In this document: positions 29,150 to 37,682 of the stretch, one piece after another
How the letters are laid out: every line of letters starts with the position of its first letter
Position numbering within the stretch: the stretch's first letter is position 1
NCBI GenBank assembly: GCA_964396185.1
Contig: CAYNEI010000005.1
Location: forward strand, 31,353-95,352
DNA length: 64,000 nt
From: CAYNEI01 sp964396185
GTDB taxonomy: Archaea; Thermoplasmatota; SW-10-69-26
Reading direction: 5' to 3'
Notes under the pieces: generated by a model
Seen by the model: only the letters and a program-made list of their open reading frames with translations
Databases searched by the model: none
What the model was told of the DNA's origin: nothing
Translations under genes and position numbers: made by a program

Positions 29150-30913
29150 ATGGCTACCCGGCAACCGATCGTCTCCGTGCTCGGTCACGTCGACCACGGG
29201 AAGACCACCTTGCTCGACCGGATCCGGGGCTCGTCGGTGGCCACCCGGGAAGCCGGGCGCATCACGCAGCACATCGGTGCGACCGAAGTGCCCATGGATG
29301 CTATCGAGGCGGTCTGCGGCCCGCTCATGGAGAACCGGCGCTTCAGTCTCCCTGGCTTGCTCTTCATCGACACACCCGGCCACCGGGCGTTCTCCACCCT
29401 GCGCACCCGGGGCGGCGCGTTGGCCGACATCGGCGTGGTCGTGGTGGACGTCCAGGAAGGACTCATGCCCCAGACCCGGGAAGCCCTCTCCATCCTCAAG
29501 CAGAACAACACCCCGTTCGTCATCGCGGCCAACAAGGTCGATCGCATCCACGGCTGGGAGACACATGCCGATGAACCGTTCATCACGTCGTTCCCGGAGC
29601 AGAACGAGAGCGTGCAACAGGACCTCCAGACCGCGCTCTACGAGCTCATCGGTGGCCTGCACGAGGCCGGCTACCCAGCCGACCGCTACGACAACATCTC
29701 GGATTTCACCAAGACCGTGGCCATCGTGCCCATCTCGGCTGAGAACGGGGAAGGCCTGGCCGATCTCCTGCTGGTCCTCAGTGGCCTGGCTCAGCGCTTC
29801 CTCGAGCAAAAAGGGGACCTAGAAGCCGATCTCGACGCCCCGGGCAAAGCCACGGTCCTGGAGGTCAAAGAGGAGAAGGGGTTCGGTGCCACCGTGGACG
29901 TCATCCTCTACGATGGCAAGCTCGAGCAGGGCCAGACCATCGTGGTGGGGACCAAGCACAAGCCGAGGACGACGACGATCCGCGCGCTTCTCAAACCCCG
30001 AGCGCTGGACGAGATCCGCGACCCAAGCGACCGGTTCGAGAGCGTCGACGAGGTTCGCGCCGCCATGGGCCTCAAGATCGCCGCGCCCGAGCTCGACGAC
30101 GTGACCCCGGGCGCGCCGCTTTACGGAGCCACGCCCGAGACGGTGGACGAGCTCAAGCAGCGCATCCGGTCCGAGCTCAAGCCCGACATCAAGCTCGATG
30201 ACGACAAGGGGTTGCTCATCAAGGCGGATACGCTGGGATCGTTGGAGGCCTTGGCCTTCGAGCTCTCCGAAGCCGAGATCCCGGTGCGCATGGCGCGCGT
30301 CGGGAACGTCTCAGCCCGCGATGTCATCGACGCCGCCACGTTCCCCGACATCGAGCACCGCTGCATCCTGGCCTTCAACGTCGACGCCCTCCCGGACGTG
30401 AAGGAAGCGCTCCGGGAGCACGAGGTCGAGCTGATCCAGGACGAGATCGTCTACCAGCTCATCGATGATTACGAGGCCTACCGGGATGAGCTCAAGGAGG
30501 ACATCCAGGAATCCGCGCGCTCGGAGCTCACGTTCCCCGGCAAGTTCCTGTTCCTTGAGGACCACAGCTTCCGGGTGCGCAAGCCCGCCATCATGGGCGT
30601 GCGCGTGCTCGGCGGACGCATCCGCATCGGCCAGCGCATCCTGCGCGAAGACGGCCGTACCGTCGGCTCGATCCAATCCATCCGCCTGGACGACAACCCC
30701 GTGACCGAAGCCAAGCAGGGTGACGAGGTGGCCATCGCCGTGGACGACGTCCAGATCGGCCGCCAGATGGATGAGAACGAGGTCTACTACATCGACATGC
30801 CTGGCTCGGACTTCCGAGAGCTCAGCGACCACGATCTCACCTACGACGAGCAGGAGATCATGCAGGAGGTCGCCGAGATCAAGCGCCAGGAAGAGAACTT
30901 CTGGGGCATGTGA
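29150..30913 (+). CDS. infB: Translation initiation factor aIF5B
   Basis: This is a 587-residue GTPase that joins ribosomal subunits at initiation. G1 is GHVDHGKT, G3 is DTPGH, G4 is NKVD, and a SAENGEG sequence fits G5. Domains II, III (with IKADTLGSLEAL) and IV (FLFLEDHSFRVRKPAIMGVRVLGG) follow in normal order. The ATG at 29150 lies about 30 bases after a TATA-like GTTTAAGTA (about 29115-29123). The stop codon is inside a 9-bp hairpin. The interval to the aquaporin gene (30914-31051) carries several more stem-loops and no gene. Confidence 0.97.
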   Translation: MATRQPIVSVLGHVDHGKTTLLDRIRGSSVATREAGRITQHIGATEVPMDAIEAVCGPLMENRRFSLPGLLFIDTPGHRAFSTLRTRGGALADIGVVVVDVQEGLMPQTREALSILKQNNTPFVIAANKVDRIHGWETHADEPFITSFPEQNESVQQDLQTALYELIGGLHEAGYPADRYDNISDFTKTVAIVPISAENGEGLADLLLVLSGLAQRFLEQKGDLEADLDAPGKATVLEVKEEKGFGATVDVILYDGKLEQGQTIVVGTKHKPRTTTIRALLKPRALDEIRDPSDRFESVDEVRAAMGLKIAAPELDDVTPGAPLYGATPETVDELKQRIRSELKPDIKLDDDKGLLIKADTLGSLEALAFELSEAEIPVRMARVGNVSARDVIDAATFPDIEHRCILAFNVDALPDVKEALREHEVELIQDEIVYQLIDDYEAYRDELKEDIQESARSELTFPGKFLFLEDHSFRVRKPAIMGVRVLGGRIRIGQRILREDGRTVGSIQSIRLDDNPVTEAKQGDEVAIAVDDVQIGRQMDENEVYYIDMPGSDFRELSDHDLTYDEQEIMQEVAEIKRQEENFWGM

Positions 30914-30934
30914 GCCACGAACAGCGGCTCACAT
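30908..30934. repeat. Inverted repeat overlapping the aIF5B stop codon
   Basis: ATGTGAGCC (30908-30916, containing the last Met codon and TGA stop) is exactly complementary to GGCTCACAT (30926-30934), with a 9-base loop. A second imperfect stem (AGGTCGGCT/AGCCAACCT) follows near 30971-30995. It is probably a 3'-end hairpin of the aIF5B message. Confidence 0.6.
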
Positions 30935-31051
30935 CCAAGAGACCGCCGCCTGGCGGCCGCGGTCGAACGGAGGTCGGCTGTCATCCAGCCAACCTCACGT
31001 TGAGCGCGCCGCAGGCACGCTCCGGTGAAGGCGCCGAAGCGCCCCCACCGT

Positions 31052-31768
31052 TCAGGCGTCGGCGCCCTTCTCGACGATGCCATCGTACACGGCAGCGGCC
31101 AGGGCACCACCGAGCAGGGGTCCGACGAAGTAGACCGCCAGCCAGCCGGCAGGGCCCATGCCCAGGGGGGCTCCGACGGCCACGGGGCCAAGCGTGCGTG
31201 CTGGGTTCATCGAAGCCCCGGTGAGCGGACCTCCGACGAGGATGTCGAAGAAGAGCACGAGACCGATGGCGAAGCCGCCGACCTTGGGGGCGTGCTTGCT
31301 CATGCCGGTGCCGAAAACGGTGAAGACCAGGAAGAAGGTGAGGACAAGCTCGAGGCTCACGGCTGCCAGGGTGGTCATCACGCTGGTGTCGGTGAGGGTC
31401 GCGCCGATGCTAGCAGCGTCCACGGCGCCCATGGGGAGCAGGGCACGTACGAAGGCAGCACCTGCGATGCCACCGGCGAGCTGGGCGACCACGTAGATGC
31501 CCGCCAGGGTGGCAGGGATCCGCTTGGTCAAGAACGCCCCGAAGGTCACCGCCGGGTTGACGTGACCCCCGCTGATGTTCATGGTGGCGCTCACGACGAT
31601 GGCGAGCACGATGGCATGGGCGCCTGCGATGCCGATGAGCCCGTAGCCTTCCGCGCCAAGGAACGTGTTCATGACGATCGAGCCGGCGCCGAAGAACACC
31701 AGCCCGAAGGTCGCAACGAACTCTGCTGTGGCCTTCCCGATCCACCCCTCGTTCATGTCGTGAGCCAT
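31052..31768 (-). CDS. Aquaporin / glycerol facilitator (MIP family)
   Basis: The 238-residue channel has six predicted membrane helices and the two NPA boxes, GGHVNPAVTF and GASMNPARTLGP, in the half-helices of each repeat. The arginine after the second NPA forms part of the selectivity filter. It would transport water or small neutral solutes. It is a single gene whose neighbours are on separate transcripts. Confidence 0.95.
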   Translation of the reverse strand: MAHDMNEGWIGKATAEFVATFGLVFFGAGSIVMNTFLGAEGYGLIGIAGAHAIVLAIVVSATMNISGGHVNPAVTFGAFLTKRIPATLAGIYVVAQLAGGIAGAAFVRALLPMGAVDAASIGATLTDTSVMTTLAAVSLELVLTFFLVFTVFGTGMSKHAPKVGGFAIGLVLFFDILVGGPLTGASMNPARTLGPVAVGAPLGMGPAGWLAVYFVGPLLGGALAAAVYDGIVEKGADA

Positions 31769-31837
31769 AGCGGTCGGGGTTATGGCTCTTACGATGCGCG
31801 CGGAGCCGGCCGATGGGGCTCCGCGGTCGCCCTGGCA

Positions 31838-33001
31838 TCAGTAGTCGACGTGGACGAAGGCCGTGTACGCGACCGAGGCTCCTCGGGCGTTGTAGACCCA
31901 GAGCGTGTACTCTCCAGGCTCGAGGGGGTGGCGGAGCTCGATGTGCTCGGTGGGATGCTCTGAGACGGCCTCCGCGATGAGCTCGCCATCGGCGTCTGCG
32001 AGGTAGAGGTCCAGGTCGGCTGCGAAGCTGTCGTCGCCTCGTGGACCGACCTCGACGGTGGTCCAGAGGTTGCTTTCCCCGATCTCGAAGGGGTGGGCCC
32101 GGGCGTTGATCCCATCAAGCAGCTTGCGGGCTTCCAGGGTCCCGACGGGGGCGACGTCCTCGAAGCGTTGATCGAGGTCGGCGCGTGGGCGCAGGACGTG
32201 GCTGTGGTCGCCGATGGTGACCCGGAGCACGTGGCGTCCGGGTTCGGCGTCGATCTCGACCGAGTCCTCGGTGCTGATGGTCTCCCCGTCGTAGGTCCAC
32301 TCGACGGGTCCATCTGCGTCCGTGATCTCGAAGCTGACGCCCTGGGAGGAGGTGAGCAGCGGGTAGGCCTCCGGGACGTGGATCGTGTACGGGAAGGTCC
32401 CGATGGGGTCGCGGTAGCCATCCGGCCACACCATCCAGCCGTACATGGGTTCGGCGTTGGCATCGACGCTGCGGGCGGTCTCAGGACCGACCACCTGGCT
32501 GGCGCGCAGCTCACCGGGTTCCTCCATGGTGAGATAGATGCTCTGGGTGACGTCTGCTTCCCCATTCCAGGCACCGATGCCCACGGAGAGCAGCGCCTCG
32601 CCGATGCCATCGGTCAAGCGGAGGGTGACGCGCATCTCGCTGACAGCGAGACCATCGGGCACGGTCAACCGGGCCATGGGGACCCGCTCACCAGGTGCCA
32701 GAGAGGTGGTCTCCGTGACGAAGCTGGTCTCCCCGCCAGGAAGCGGAGAGACGAAGAGGTCGCGCACATCGATGCGCTCGGGGCTCTCGGGTGTCAGCTC
32801 GAGCACGATGGTCAGCGTGTTCTCGGCTCGCTCGCGCGGTTCCTGTGGGGTCCTCTCTGAGATCTCGTGGGCCTGGCTGGCTGGCTCGCCGGACGCTGGT
32901 CCGGTTTCTTGGGTCTGCCCCGGCAGGGTGCCGATGCACCCGGCCAGCAGCATGAGAAGCGCGAGTCCGATAGCCGCACCGGATCGCCTCCTTGGAAGCA
33001 T
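31838..33001 (-). CDS. Predicted secreted lipoprotein with beta-sandwich domains
   Basis: From the ATG at 33001 the 387-residue protein begins MLPRRRSGAAIG followed by a hydrophobic stretch and a lipobox LLAGC. The upstream part of the frame overlaps the divergent MFS gene and is rejected. The mature protein starts with a Gln/Glu/Ser-rich linker and then shows beta-strand-rich segments, with a final domain (DLDLYLADADGELIAEA ... PGEYTLWVYNARG) like bacterial pre-peptidase or PPC-type domains. It is probably a surface ligand-binding protein. No enzyme motif is seen. Confidence 0.75.
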   Translation of the reverse strand: MLPRRRSGAAIGLALLMLLAGCIGTLPGQTQETGPASGEPASQAHEISERTPQEPRERAENTLTIVLELTPESPERIDVRDLFVSPLPGGETSFVTETTSLAPGERVPMARLTVPDGLAVSEMRVTLRLTDGIGEALLSVGIGAWNGEADVTQSIYLTMEEPGELRASQVVGPETARSVDANAEPMYGWMVWPDGYRDPIGTFPYTIHVPEAYPLLTSSQGVSFEITDADGPVEWTYDGETISTEDSVEIDAEPGRHVLRVTIGDHSHVLRPRADLDQRFEDVAPVGTLEARKLLDGINARAHPFEIGESNLWTTVEVGPRGDDSFAADLDLYLADADGELIAEAVSEHPTEHIELRHPLEPGEYTLWVYNARGASVAYTAFVHVDY

Positions 33002-33098
33002 CGCTCCATGGGTTCCCGTAGCATGGTTTGAAGCATCGTGTGTCCCGTCCGTGACAAGCCCCTGGTGGTCGTCATCTTGACGACTCGGGTTCGGTGTC

Positions 33099-34319
33099 AT
33101 GTCTTCATGTGGAGCCGAGGGTTCTGGGCACGGGGGAACCGAGCAGGTGGACCGACGACGGTTAAGGCGGGGGACGTTCGCGCTGGCCGGACTCTTCGCG
33201 GGCACCATGGGCATGGCGATCCCTCTGGCCTTCCAGCTCCTCGAGGGGCCGCTGGCCACCGGGGCTGCGGTCATCGGGGCGATCTCTGCCGGGTTCGGAG
33301 GCGTGCAGGTGGTCAGCCGGTTGCCAGCGGGCCGGTGGATCGATGGTCGGGGCACCAGGGGGATCGTGCAGGCGAGCTGGCTCGCCACCGCCGTGGCCGG
33401 CGGGCTCTTCCTCGCGTCGAGCAACCTCCTGGTGGCCGGCGCTGCCATCCTGGCCTACGGCCTGGGGGTCGGGTTGTTCTGGGTGGGCATCCACGCCCGG
33501 GTCTCGAGGTTGGCCCCGCCTGGAGAGGTGGCCGAGACCATGGTGCGCTTCCTGGTGGTCGTGGGCGTCGGGTACACGCTCGGTCCCCTGGCTGGCGGGC
33601 TGGCCGATGTCATCGGTTTCCGGGCAACCCTTGGCCTGCTCGCCCCGCTCGGGATGCTGGGTTGGCTCGGTGAGCGCCGCCTGGAGGAGCCAAGCTCAAG
33701 CCATGGCGACAAGCGGACGTCGGCTGCAGCGGCGGGTGGGCTGGCGCTGGGGATCGCCTCAGGGTTCTTCCTCGGCTTCTTTCTCGGCGCCTCAGACACC
33801 TTCATCCCCGTGCACCTGGCCGCCGCAGGCGTCTCTGCCTTCGGGGTCGGCCTGTTCCTCTCCGCTCGGGAGGGCACCAACCTCGTGGTCCGGTTGGTCA
33901 CCGCGCGCATGGTCACGGACCGCGCTGGCGTGTGGCTGATCGCGCTGGGTGCCTTGGGCACGGGGGCGGGCTCGTTGCTCTTCCCGCGGGCGGACACGAG
34001 CCTCATGCTCGCCCTGGCGGCGGGGATCCAAGGCCTCGGTCTCGGGGTGCTGGCGCCAGCCAGTTTGACGTTGACCGCGCGCGGCAGTCCGCCGGGAGCC
34101 ATCGGGCGATCCATGGGTCGTCACGGCGCCTGGCTCGGGGTGGGCTTGCTTGTAGGGCCGTTGGTGCTGGGTCCGGTGGGGGAAGCGTTGGGCACGGGCC
34201 GGATCTTCGATGCCGTCGCCGTCGTCTCGGTGGGCATGCTGGCCTGGGCGGTCTACCACGGTCTTAGCCGGGAGCGCCAGGATCGACACGCTCCACAGGA
34301 TTTGCAGGATGGAACGTGA
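33099..34319 (+). CDS. Major facilitator superfamily transporter
   Basis: The 406-residue membrane protein has about 12 hydrophobic helices in two halves. The loop between helices 2 and 3 carries SRLPAGRWIDGRGTRG, a version of the MFS motif A (G..aDr.GrR). The cytoplasmic loop between halves includes EEPSSSHGDKRTS. The substrate is unknown. Drug or metabolite efflux is typical for such proteins. The start may be later (GTG in QVDRRRLRRG, about 33147). The 3' end overlaps the convergent OB-fold gene by about 56 bases. Confidence 0.85.
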   Translation: MSSCGAEGSGHGGTEQVDRRRLRRGTFALAGLFAGTMGMAIPLAFQLLEGPLATGAAVIGAISAGFGGVQVVSRLPAGRWIDGRGTRGIVQASWLATAVAGGLFLASSNLLVAGAAILAYGLGVGLFWVGIHARVSRLAPPGEVAETMVRFLVVVGVGYTLGPLAGGLADVIGFRATLGLLAPLGMLGWLGERRLEEPSSSHGDKRTSAAAAGGLALGIASGFFLGFFLGASDTFIPVHLAAAGVSAFGVGLFLSAREGTNLVVRLVTARMVTDRAGVWLIALGALGTGAGSLLFPRADTSLMLALAAGIQGLGLGVLAPASLTLTARGSPPGAIGRSMGRHGAWLGVGLLVGPLVLGPVGEALGTGRIFDAVAVVSVGMLAWAVYHGLSRERQDRHAPQDLQDGT

Positions 34320-34500
34320 ACCCCCCGGCATCGGGCTCAAGGTGTCCGTGGTCCCCGATGGCGGTGTCGAGGCCCTCAGCCAGCTTGGCGAGCACGCGCT
34401 CCCCCGCCGGGCGCTCGACGAGCACGAGGACCGGCCGACCCGGCAGGCGTGTGCGCGCGAGCACCCGGCCCTCCAGGTCGCCCGCTCCATCCGCGCTCAA
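34264..34500 (-). CDS. Short OB-fold protein, DUF35-like without zinc ribbon
   Basis: The 78-residue frame starts at a TTG whose last two bases are shared with the TGA stop of the upstream thiolase-like gene (TTGA), a coupling signal. The sequence (EGRVLARTRLPGRPVLVLVE, GERVLAKLAEGLD, GDHGHLEPDAGGFTF) matches the strand pattern of the DUF35 OB-fold, but the N-terminal zinc ribbon is missing. Its position next to a thiolase-like gene fits a DUF35 partner. Short length, the TTG start and the 3' overlap with the MFS gene leave some doubt. Confidence 0.55.
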   Translation of the reverse strand: MSADGAGDLEGRVLARTRLPGRPVLVLVERPAGERVLAKLAEGLDTAIGDHGHLEPDAGGFTFHPANPVERVDPGAPG

Positions 34501-35624
34501 GCAGTGGCCTCCAGAAGGGTGCAGTGGACGTTGTTGCCGAAGCCACCGATGTTGTGGGCCAGGGCGATGCGTGCTTGGTCGACCTGGTTGGCGGCCCGGC
34601 CGGTGAGCTGGTCGAAGAGCTCGCAGAGCTGTGCTGCGCCTGTGGCCCCGATGGGATGACCTCGCGCTTTGAGCCCGCCGGATGGGTTCACGGCCAGCGG
34701 GCCAGCCAAGGGATCCTCGCCGCTCTCAGGGAGCAAGGCGAGACCCTGGCCTGGTTCAGCGAAGCCGAGGTCCTCGAGGTTGACGGGTTCGAGGATCGAG
34801 AAGGCATCATGCAGCTCGATGACGTCCACGGCCTCGCGCCGGATCCCAGCCTGGGCGAAGGCTTCCCGGGCGGCTTGCTGGGTCGCCTGGAACCCGGTGA
34901 GTGGTGTCGGTCTTCGGGCGTAGCCGTGGTGGTCGGTGGCATGCCCGCTGCCCAGCAGCTCGACAGGGCCCTGGTTGGAGACCACGACGGCGGCGGCGCC
35001 ATCGCTGATGGGCGCGCAGTGGTAGAGCTGCAGCGGCTCAGCGATGACTCGCGAGGCATGCACGTCGGCCAGCGTGATGGGTGTCTGGAAGTGGGCGATG
35101 GGGTTGTTGGCCGCCAAGGCGTGGGCGCGCACGGGCAGGTGGGCGAGGTCCTCGATGGCCAGGTCGTGGGCGTGGAGGTAAGCGCTGGTGAGCATGGCGA
35201 CCAGGCCCGGAAGCGTGAGGTCGAGGCGTTGTTCGTCCGGGGCCATGAGCTTGGCGAGGATGCGAGTGGTGTCCTGGGTGGGGAGCGTGGTCATCTGCTC
35301 CCAACCCACGAGGAGGACGTTGTCGGCGCCCCCGGAGGCGATGAGGCTCTCAGCCACCCAGAGTGCACTGAGGCTCGATGAGGGTCCCGTGTCCACCCGA
35401 AGCGCTGGTGTGCCTGCCTGGCCGAGCACCTCGGCGGTCCAGACCGCGACGTTCCCGATGTCGGTGAAGCTGGGTGCTGCGGCGTTGGCGACCACCAACG
35501 CGTCGATCGCGGTGGGGGAGAGGCCAGCGTCCTCTATGGCAGCTTCACCTGCGTGCGCAACCCCCTCTGCCGGGTCGAGTTCCCTACCGAACGGTGCGTT
35601 CGCTGCGCCTCTCAGACATGCCAC
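34497..35624 (-). CDS. Thiolase-like protein lacking the catalytic cysteine
   Basis: The 375-residue protein has the full SCP2-thiolase fold length and keeps histidines in IELHDAFS and GGLKARGHPIGATG, but the nucleophile segment, ACAS in the paralogue at 24882, reads DTGPSSSLSAL with no cysteine. The Cys-nucleophile reaction is therefore unlikely. Such homologues may be structural or CoA-binding partners in archaeal acyl-CoA complexes. A TATA-like element (CTTTTCAA) lies about 27 bases before the ATG at 35624. It is coupled to a small OB-fold gene downstream. Confidence 0.85.
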   Translation of the reverse strand: MACLRGAANAPFGRELDPAEGVAHAGEAAIEDAGLSPTAIDALVVANAAAPSFTDIGNVAVWTAEVLGQAGTPALRVDTGPSSSLSALWVAESLIASGGADNVLLVGWEQMTTLPTQDTTRILAKLMAPDEQRLDLTLPGLVAMLTSAYLHAHDLAIEDLAHLPVRAHALAANNPIAHFQTPITLADVHASRVIAEPLQLYHCAPISDGAAAVVVSNQGPVELLGSGHATDHHGYARRPTPLTGFQATQQAAREAFAQAGIRREAVDVIELHDAFSILEPVNLEDLGFAEPGQGLALLPESGEDPLAGPLAVNPSGGLKARGHPIGATGAAQLCELFDQLTGRAANQVDQARIALAHNIGGFGNNVHCTLLEATA

Positions 35625-35664
35625 GAGCGGCCAGGGTGGCCTCGGTTGAAAAGGTGTGCGGCCT

Positions 35665-35973
35665 TCACCAGTAGGCTCGTCGGTTCCCAGATCGGCGTGG
35701 GGAGCGCGAGGGGGCTGCGTCGTTGTCCAGGGTGAGTGCGTGTCGCAGTGCGTCCTGGCTATCTTCGAACGGGATGGCCGCGGTCACAGGCGCTTGGTCG
35801 ATCTCTGCCTCTGCGCCCTCGGTGCCCAACCCGCAGAACGGGCAGGGCACGGGCTCGGAGCCGAACTGCTCGGCCTCGTCGTGATGCAAACAGTACACTG
35901 GTACCCACCATGAAGCGTACGCCAGGGGGAGCCCATAAGGGTTGCCTGTCAGCTTTTCGGCGTTCGTCGACAT
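35665..35973 (-). CDS. Small zinc-binding hypothetical protein
   Basis: The protein has 102 residues from the ATG at 35973. It contains a Cys-X-HH ... CPFCG arrangement (VYCLHHDEAEQF and PVPCPFCGLGTEG) that could bind one zinc ion, followed by an acidic then basic C-terminus. The frame upstream of 35973 is antisense to the divergent biotin ligase gene and is not used. It lies between the thiolase-like gene and the biotin ligase. I do not recognise a family. Confidence 0.6.
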   Translation of the reverse strand: MSTNAEKLTGNPYGLPLAYASWWVPVYCLHHDEAEQFGSEPVPCPFCGLGTEGAEAEIDQAPVTAAIPFEDSQDALRHALTLDNDAAPSRSPRRSGNRRAYW

Positions 35974-36015
35974 CCGGGGCGAAGCCTTTTCGAGCTGCTC
36001 TGCTTGGCCGGGCCC

Positions 36016-36735
36016 GTGCCCTACCGCGTCGTCCGGTTCCCGGAGGTTGGATCCACCAACGACATCGTGCTGGAGGCGGCCCGTGCGGGCGAGCCCAGCG
36101 GTCTCGTCGTGGTCGCCGGGATCCAAGCCCGCGGCAGAGGACGCAAGGCACAGGACTGGCGCTCCCCTCCAGGGGGGTTGTGGGCCTCGATCCTCTTGCG
36201 CGCCAACCCGCCTGCCCACCTGGCCGGCACCATCCCCCTGGCTGTGGGGCTGGCTGCGTGCGAGGCGCTCGAAGGGCTCGGGGCCTCCCTGGAGCTGCGT
36301 TGGCCCAACGATCTCATGGTGGGGGATCGCAAGCTCGGCGGTGTGCTTGTCGAATCACGCAGCGGGTCGCAAGGGATCGAGACCGTGGTCGCGGGTCTCG
36401 GGATCAACGTGAACAACGAGCCGCCCATCGACGACGCTGCCAGCCTCGCCCAGCTCGGGGTCGAGGCAACACCACGCGAGGTCTTAACCGCGCTGCTCGA
36501 TGCCCTGCCCGCCTACGAGGCGATGCTCGAGCGCACCGATGTGAACGCCATCTGCGAACGGTTCATGGCCAAGGCTTGGGGGATCGAGCGAGAGATGACC
36601 ATGGACGGCGAACCCTGCATCCCCAAGGAGATCGCCGTGGATGGTGCGTTGATCATCGAGCTGACCGACGGGACCATCGATGTCCGGCGCACAGGTTCCC
36701 TGCGCCTCCCAGGCCCGTCAGTTGCTGGCGAGTAG
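36016..36735 (+). CDS. birA: Biotin--[acetyl/propionyl-CoA carboxylase] ligase
   Basis: The 239-residue enzyme activates biotin with ATP and attaches it to a carrier-protein lysine. It shows the EVGSTNDIVLEAA entry motif, the biotinyl-AMP loop GIQARGRGRKAQDW, SPPGGLWASILL, and the catalytic-site segment LRWPNDLMVGDRKLGGVLVES with the conserved Lys. There is no N-terminal HTH, so it is a pure ligase. GTG 36016 is chosen (a TTG at 36004 is possible) because it lies 23 bases after a CCTTTTCG element. The product would serve the acyl-CoA carboxylase whose beta subunit is at 37683. Confidence 0.93.
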   Translation: MPYRVVRFPEVGSTNDIVLEAARAGEPSGLVVVAGIQARGRGRKAQDWRSPPGGLWASILLRANPPAHLAGTIPLAVGLAACEALEGLGASLELRWPNDLMVGDRKLGGVLVESRSGSQGIETVVAGLGINVNNEPPIDDAASLAQLGVEATPREVLTALLDALPAYEAMLERTDVNAICERFMAKAWGIEREMTMDGEPCIPKEIAVDGALIIELTDGTIDVRRTGSLRLPGPSVAGE

Positions 36736-37629
36736 GTCGTGGAGCGCCTCTTGGATGTTGGCGTGCTGGAAGGTGTACCCCGATCTCTCCAGGCGGCTTG
36801 GCAGCACGCACTGGCTGTCGAAGAGGACCTGGGCGGACTCCCCGTAGAGCGCCTTGAGGGCGATCCGCGGGACCGGCAGCTTGGTTGGACGGTTGAGCGC
36901 CAAGCCAAGCGCTCGGGTGAAGGTGCGGTTCCGGGTGACCCCAGGGGAGGTGAGGTTGAACGGACCCTCGAGGCCCTCGTCGAGGAGGTGGAGGATCGCG
37001 CCCACCTCATCCTCGATGTGGATCCACGGGAACCATTGCTCCCCGTCGCCCACCGGGCCTCCAAGACCCCAGTGGAACGGCCTCACCAGTGGGATCGGGT
37101 TGAGCATCTGGGCGAGCGCGCCACCCTGGCTGCTGAGCACCACCCCAGTGCGGATCCAAGCCAGCCCGGTGTCCAGGGTGTCGTCCTTGGCGATGGGGAT
37201 GGCAGCCTCTTCCCAGCGCTGGCAGACGTTGGCCAGGAAGCCACCTGCTGGAGGGTCCTCCTCGGTGAGGGTCTGCTCGCCCCGGTCGCCGTAGTAACCG
37301 ACGGCGCTCCCGGAGACGACGTGCTCGATGGCTCCGTGGCTGGCCACGGCTTCCACGACGCGCGCTGTTCCCTCCACGCGGCTCTCCAGGAGCTCGCGCT
37401 TGTAGGCCTCGGTCCAGCGCTGGCCAACGATGGGGGCTCCGGCCAGGTGGACGACTTGCGTGGTCCGTTCTGGGAGCTCCAGGGAGGCTTGCTGGCCCGG
37501 ATCCCAGCCGATCTCGTCGTCGGCCTCCGGGGACCGGGTCACGATGGTCACGGTGTCACCACGGGCTCGAAGCGCCTGGGTGAGGGCCTGGCCGACCAGC
37601 CCGGTCCCGCCCGTGATAGCGACGTGCAT
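36718..37629 (-). CDS. NAD-dependent epimerase/dehydratase, TIGR01777/DUF1731 type
   Basis: The 303-residue SDR-family protein has the Rossmann motif ITGGTGLVGQAL at the N-terminus, VVHLAGAPIVGQRW, a GSAVGYYGDRGEQTLTEE block with the SDR Tyr, LRTGVVLS-like (WIRTGVVLSSQGGAL), and a C-terminal DUF1731 region (NLTSPGVTRNRTFTRALG, VPRIALKALYGE). The cellular substrate of this family is unknown. It is convergent with birA (18-base overlap). Confidence 0.9.
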   Translation of the reverse strand: MHVAITGGTGLVGQALTQALRARGDTVTIVTRSPEADDEIGWDPGQQASLELPERTTQVVHLAGAPIVGQRWTEAYKRELLESRVEGTARVVEAVASHGAIEHVVSGSAVGYYGDRGEQTLTEEDPPAGGFLANVCQRWEEAAIPIAKDDTLDTGLAWIRTGVVLSSQGGALAQMLNPIPLVRPFHWGLGGPVGDGEQWFPWIHIEDEVGAILHLLDEGLEGPFNLTSPGVTRNRTFTRALGLALNRPTKLPVPRIALKALYGESAQVLFDSQCVLPSRLERSGYTFQHANIQEALHDLLASN

Positions 37630-37682
37630 GGTTCACCATGCGGCCGCCAGCTTCTTTTAACCTATGGCCGTTGGCGCCCTGC

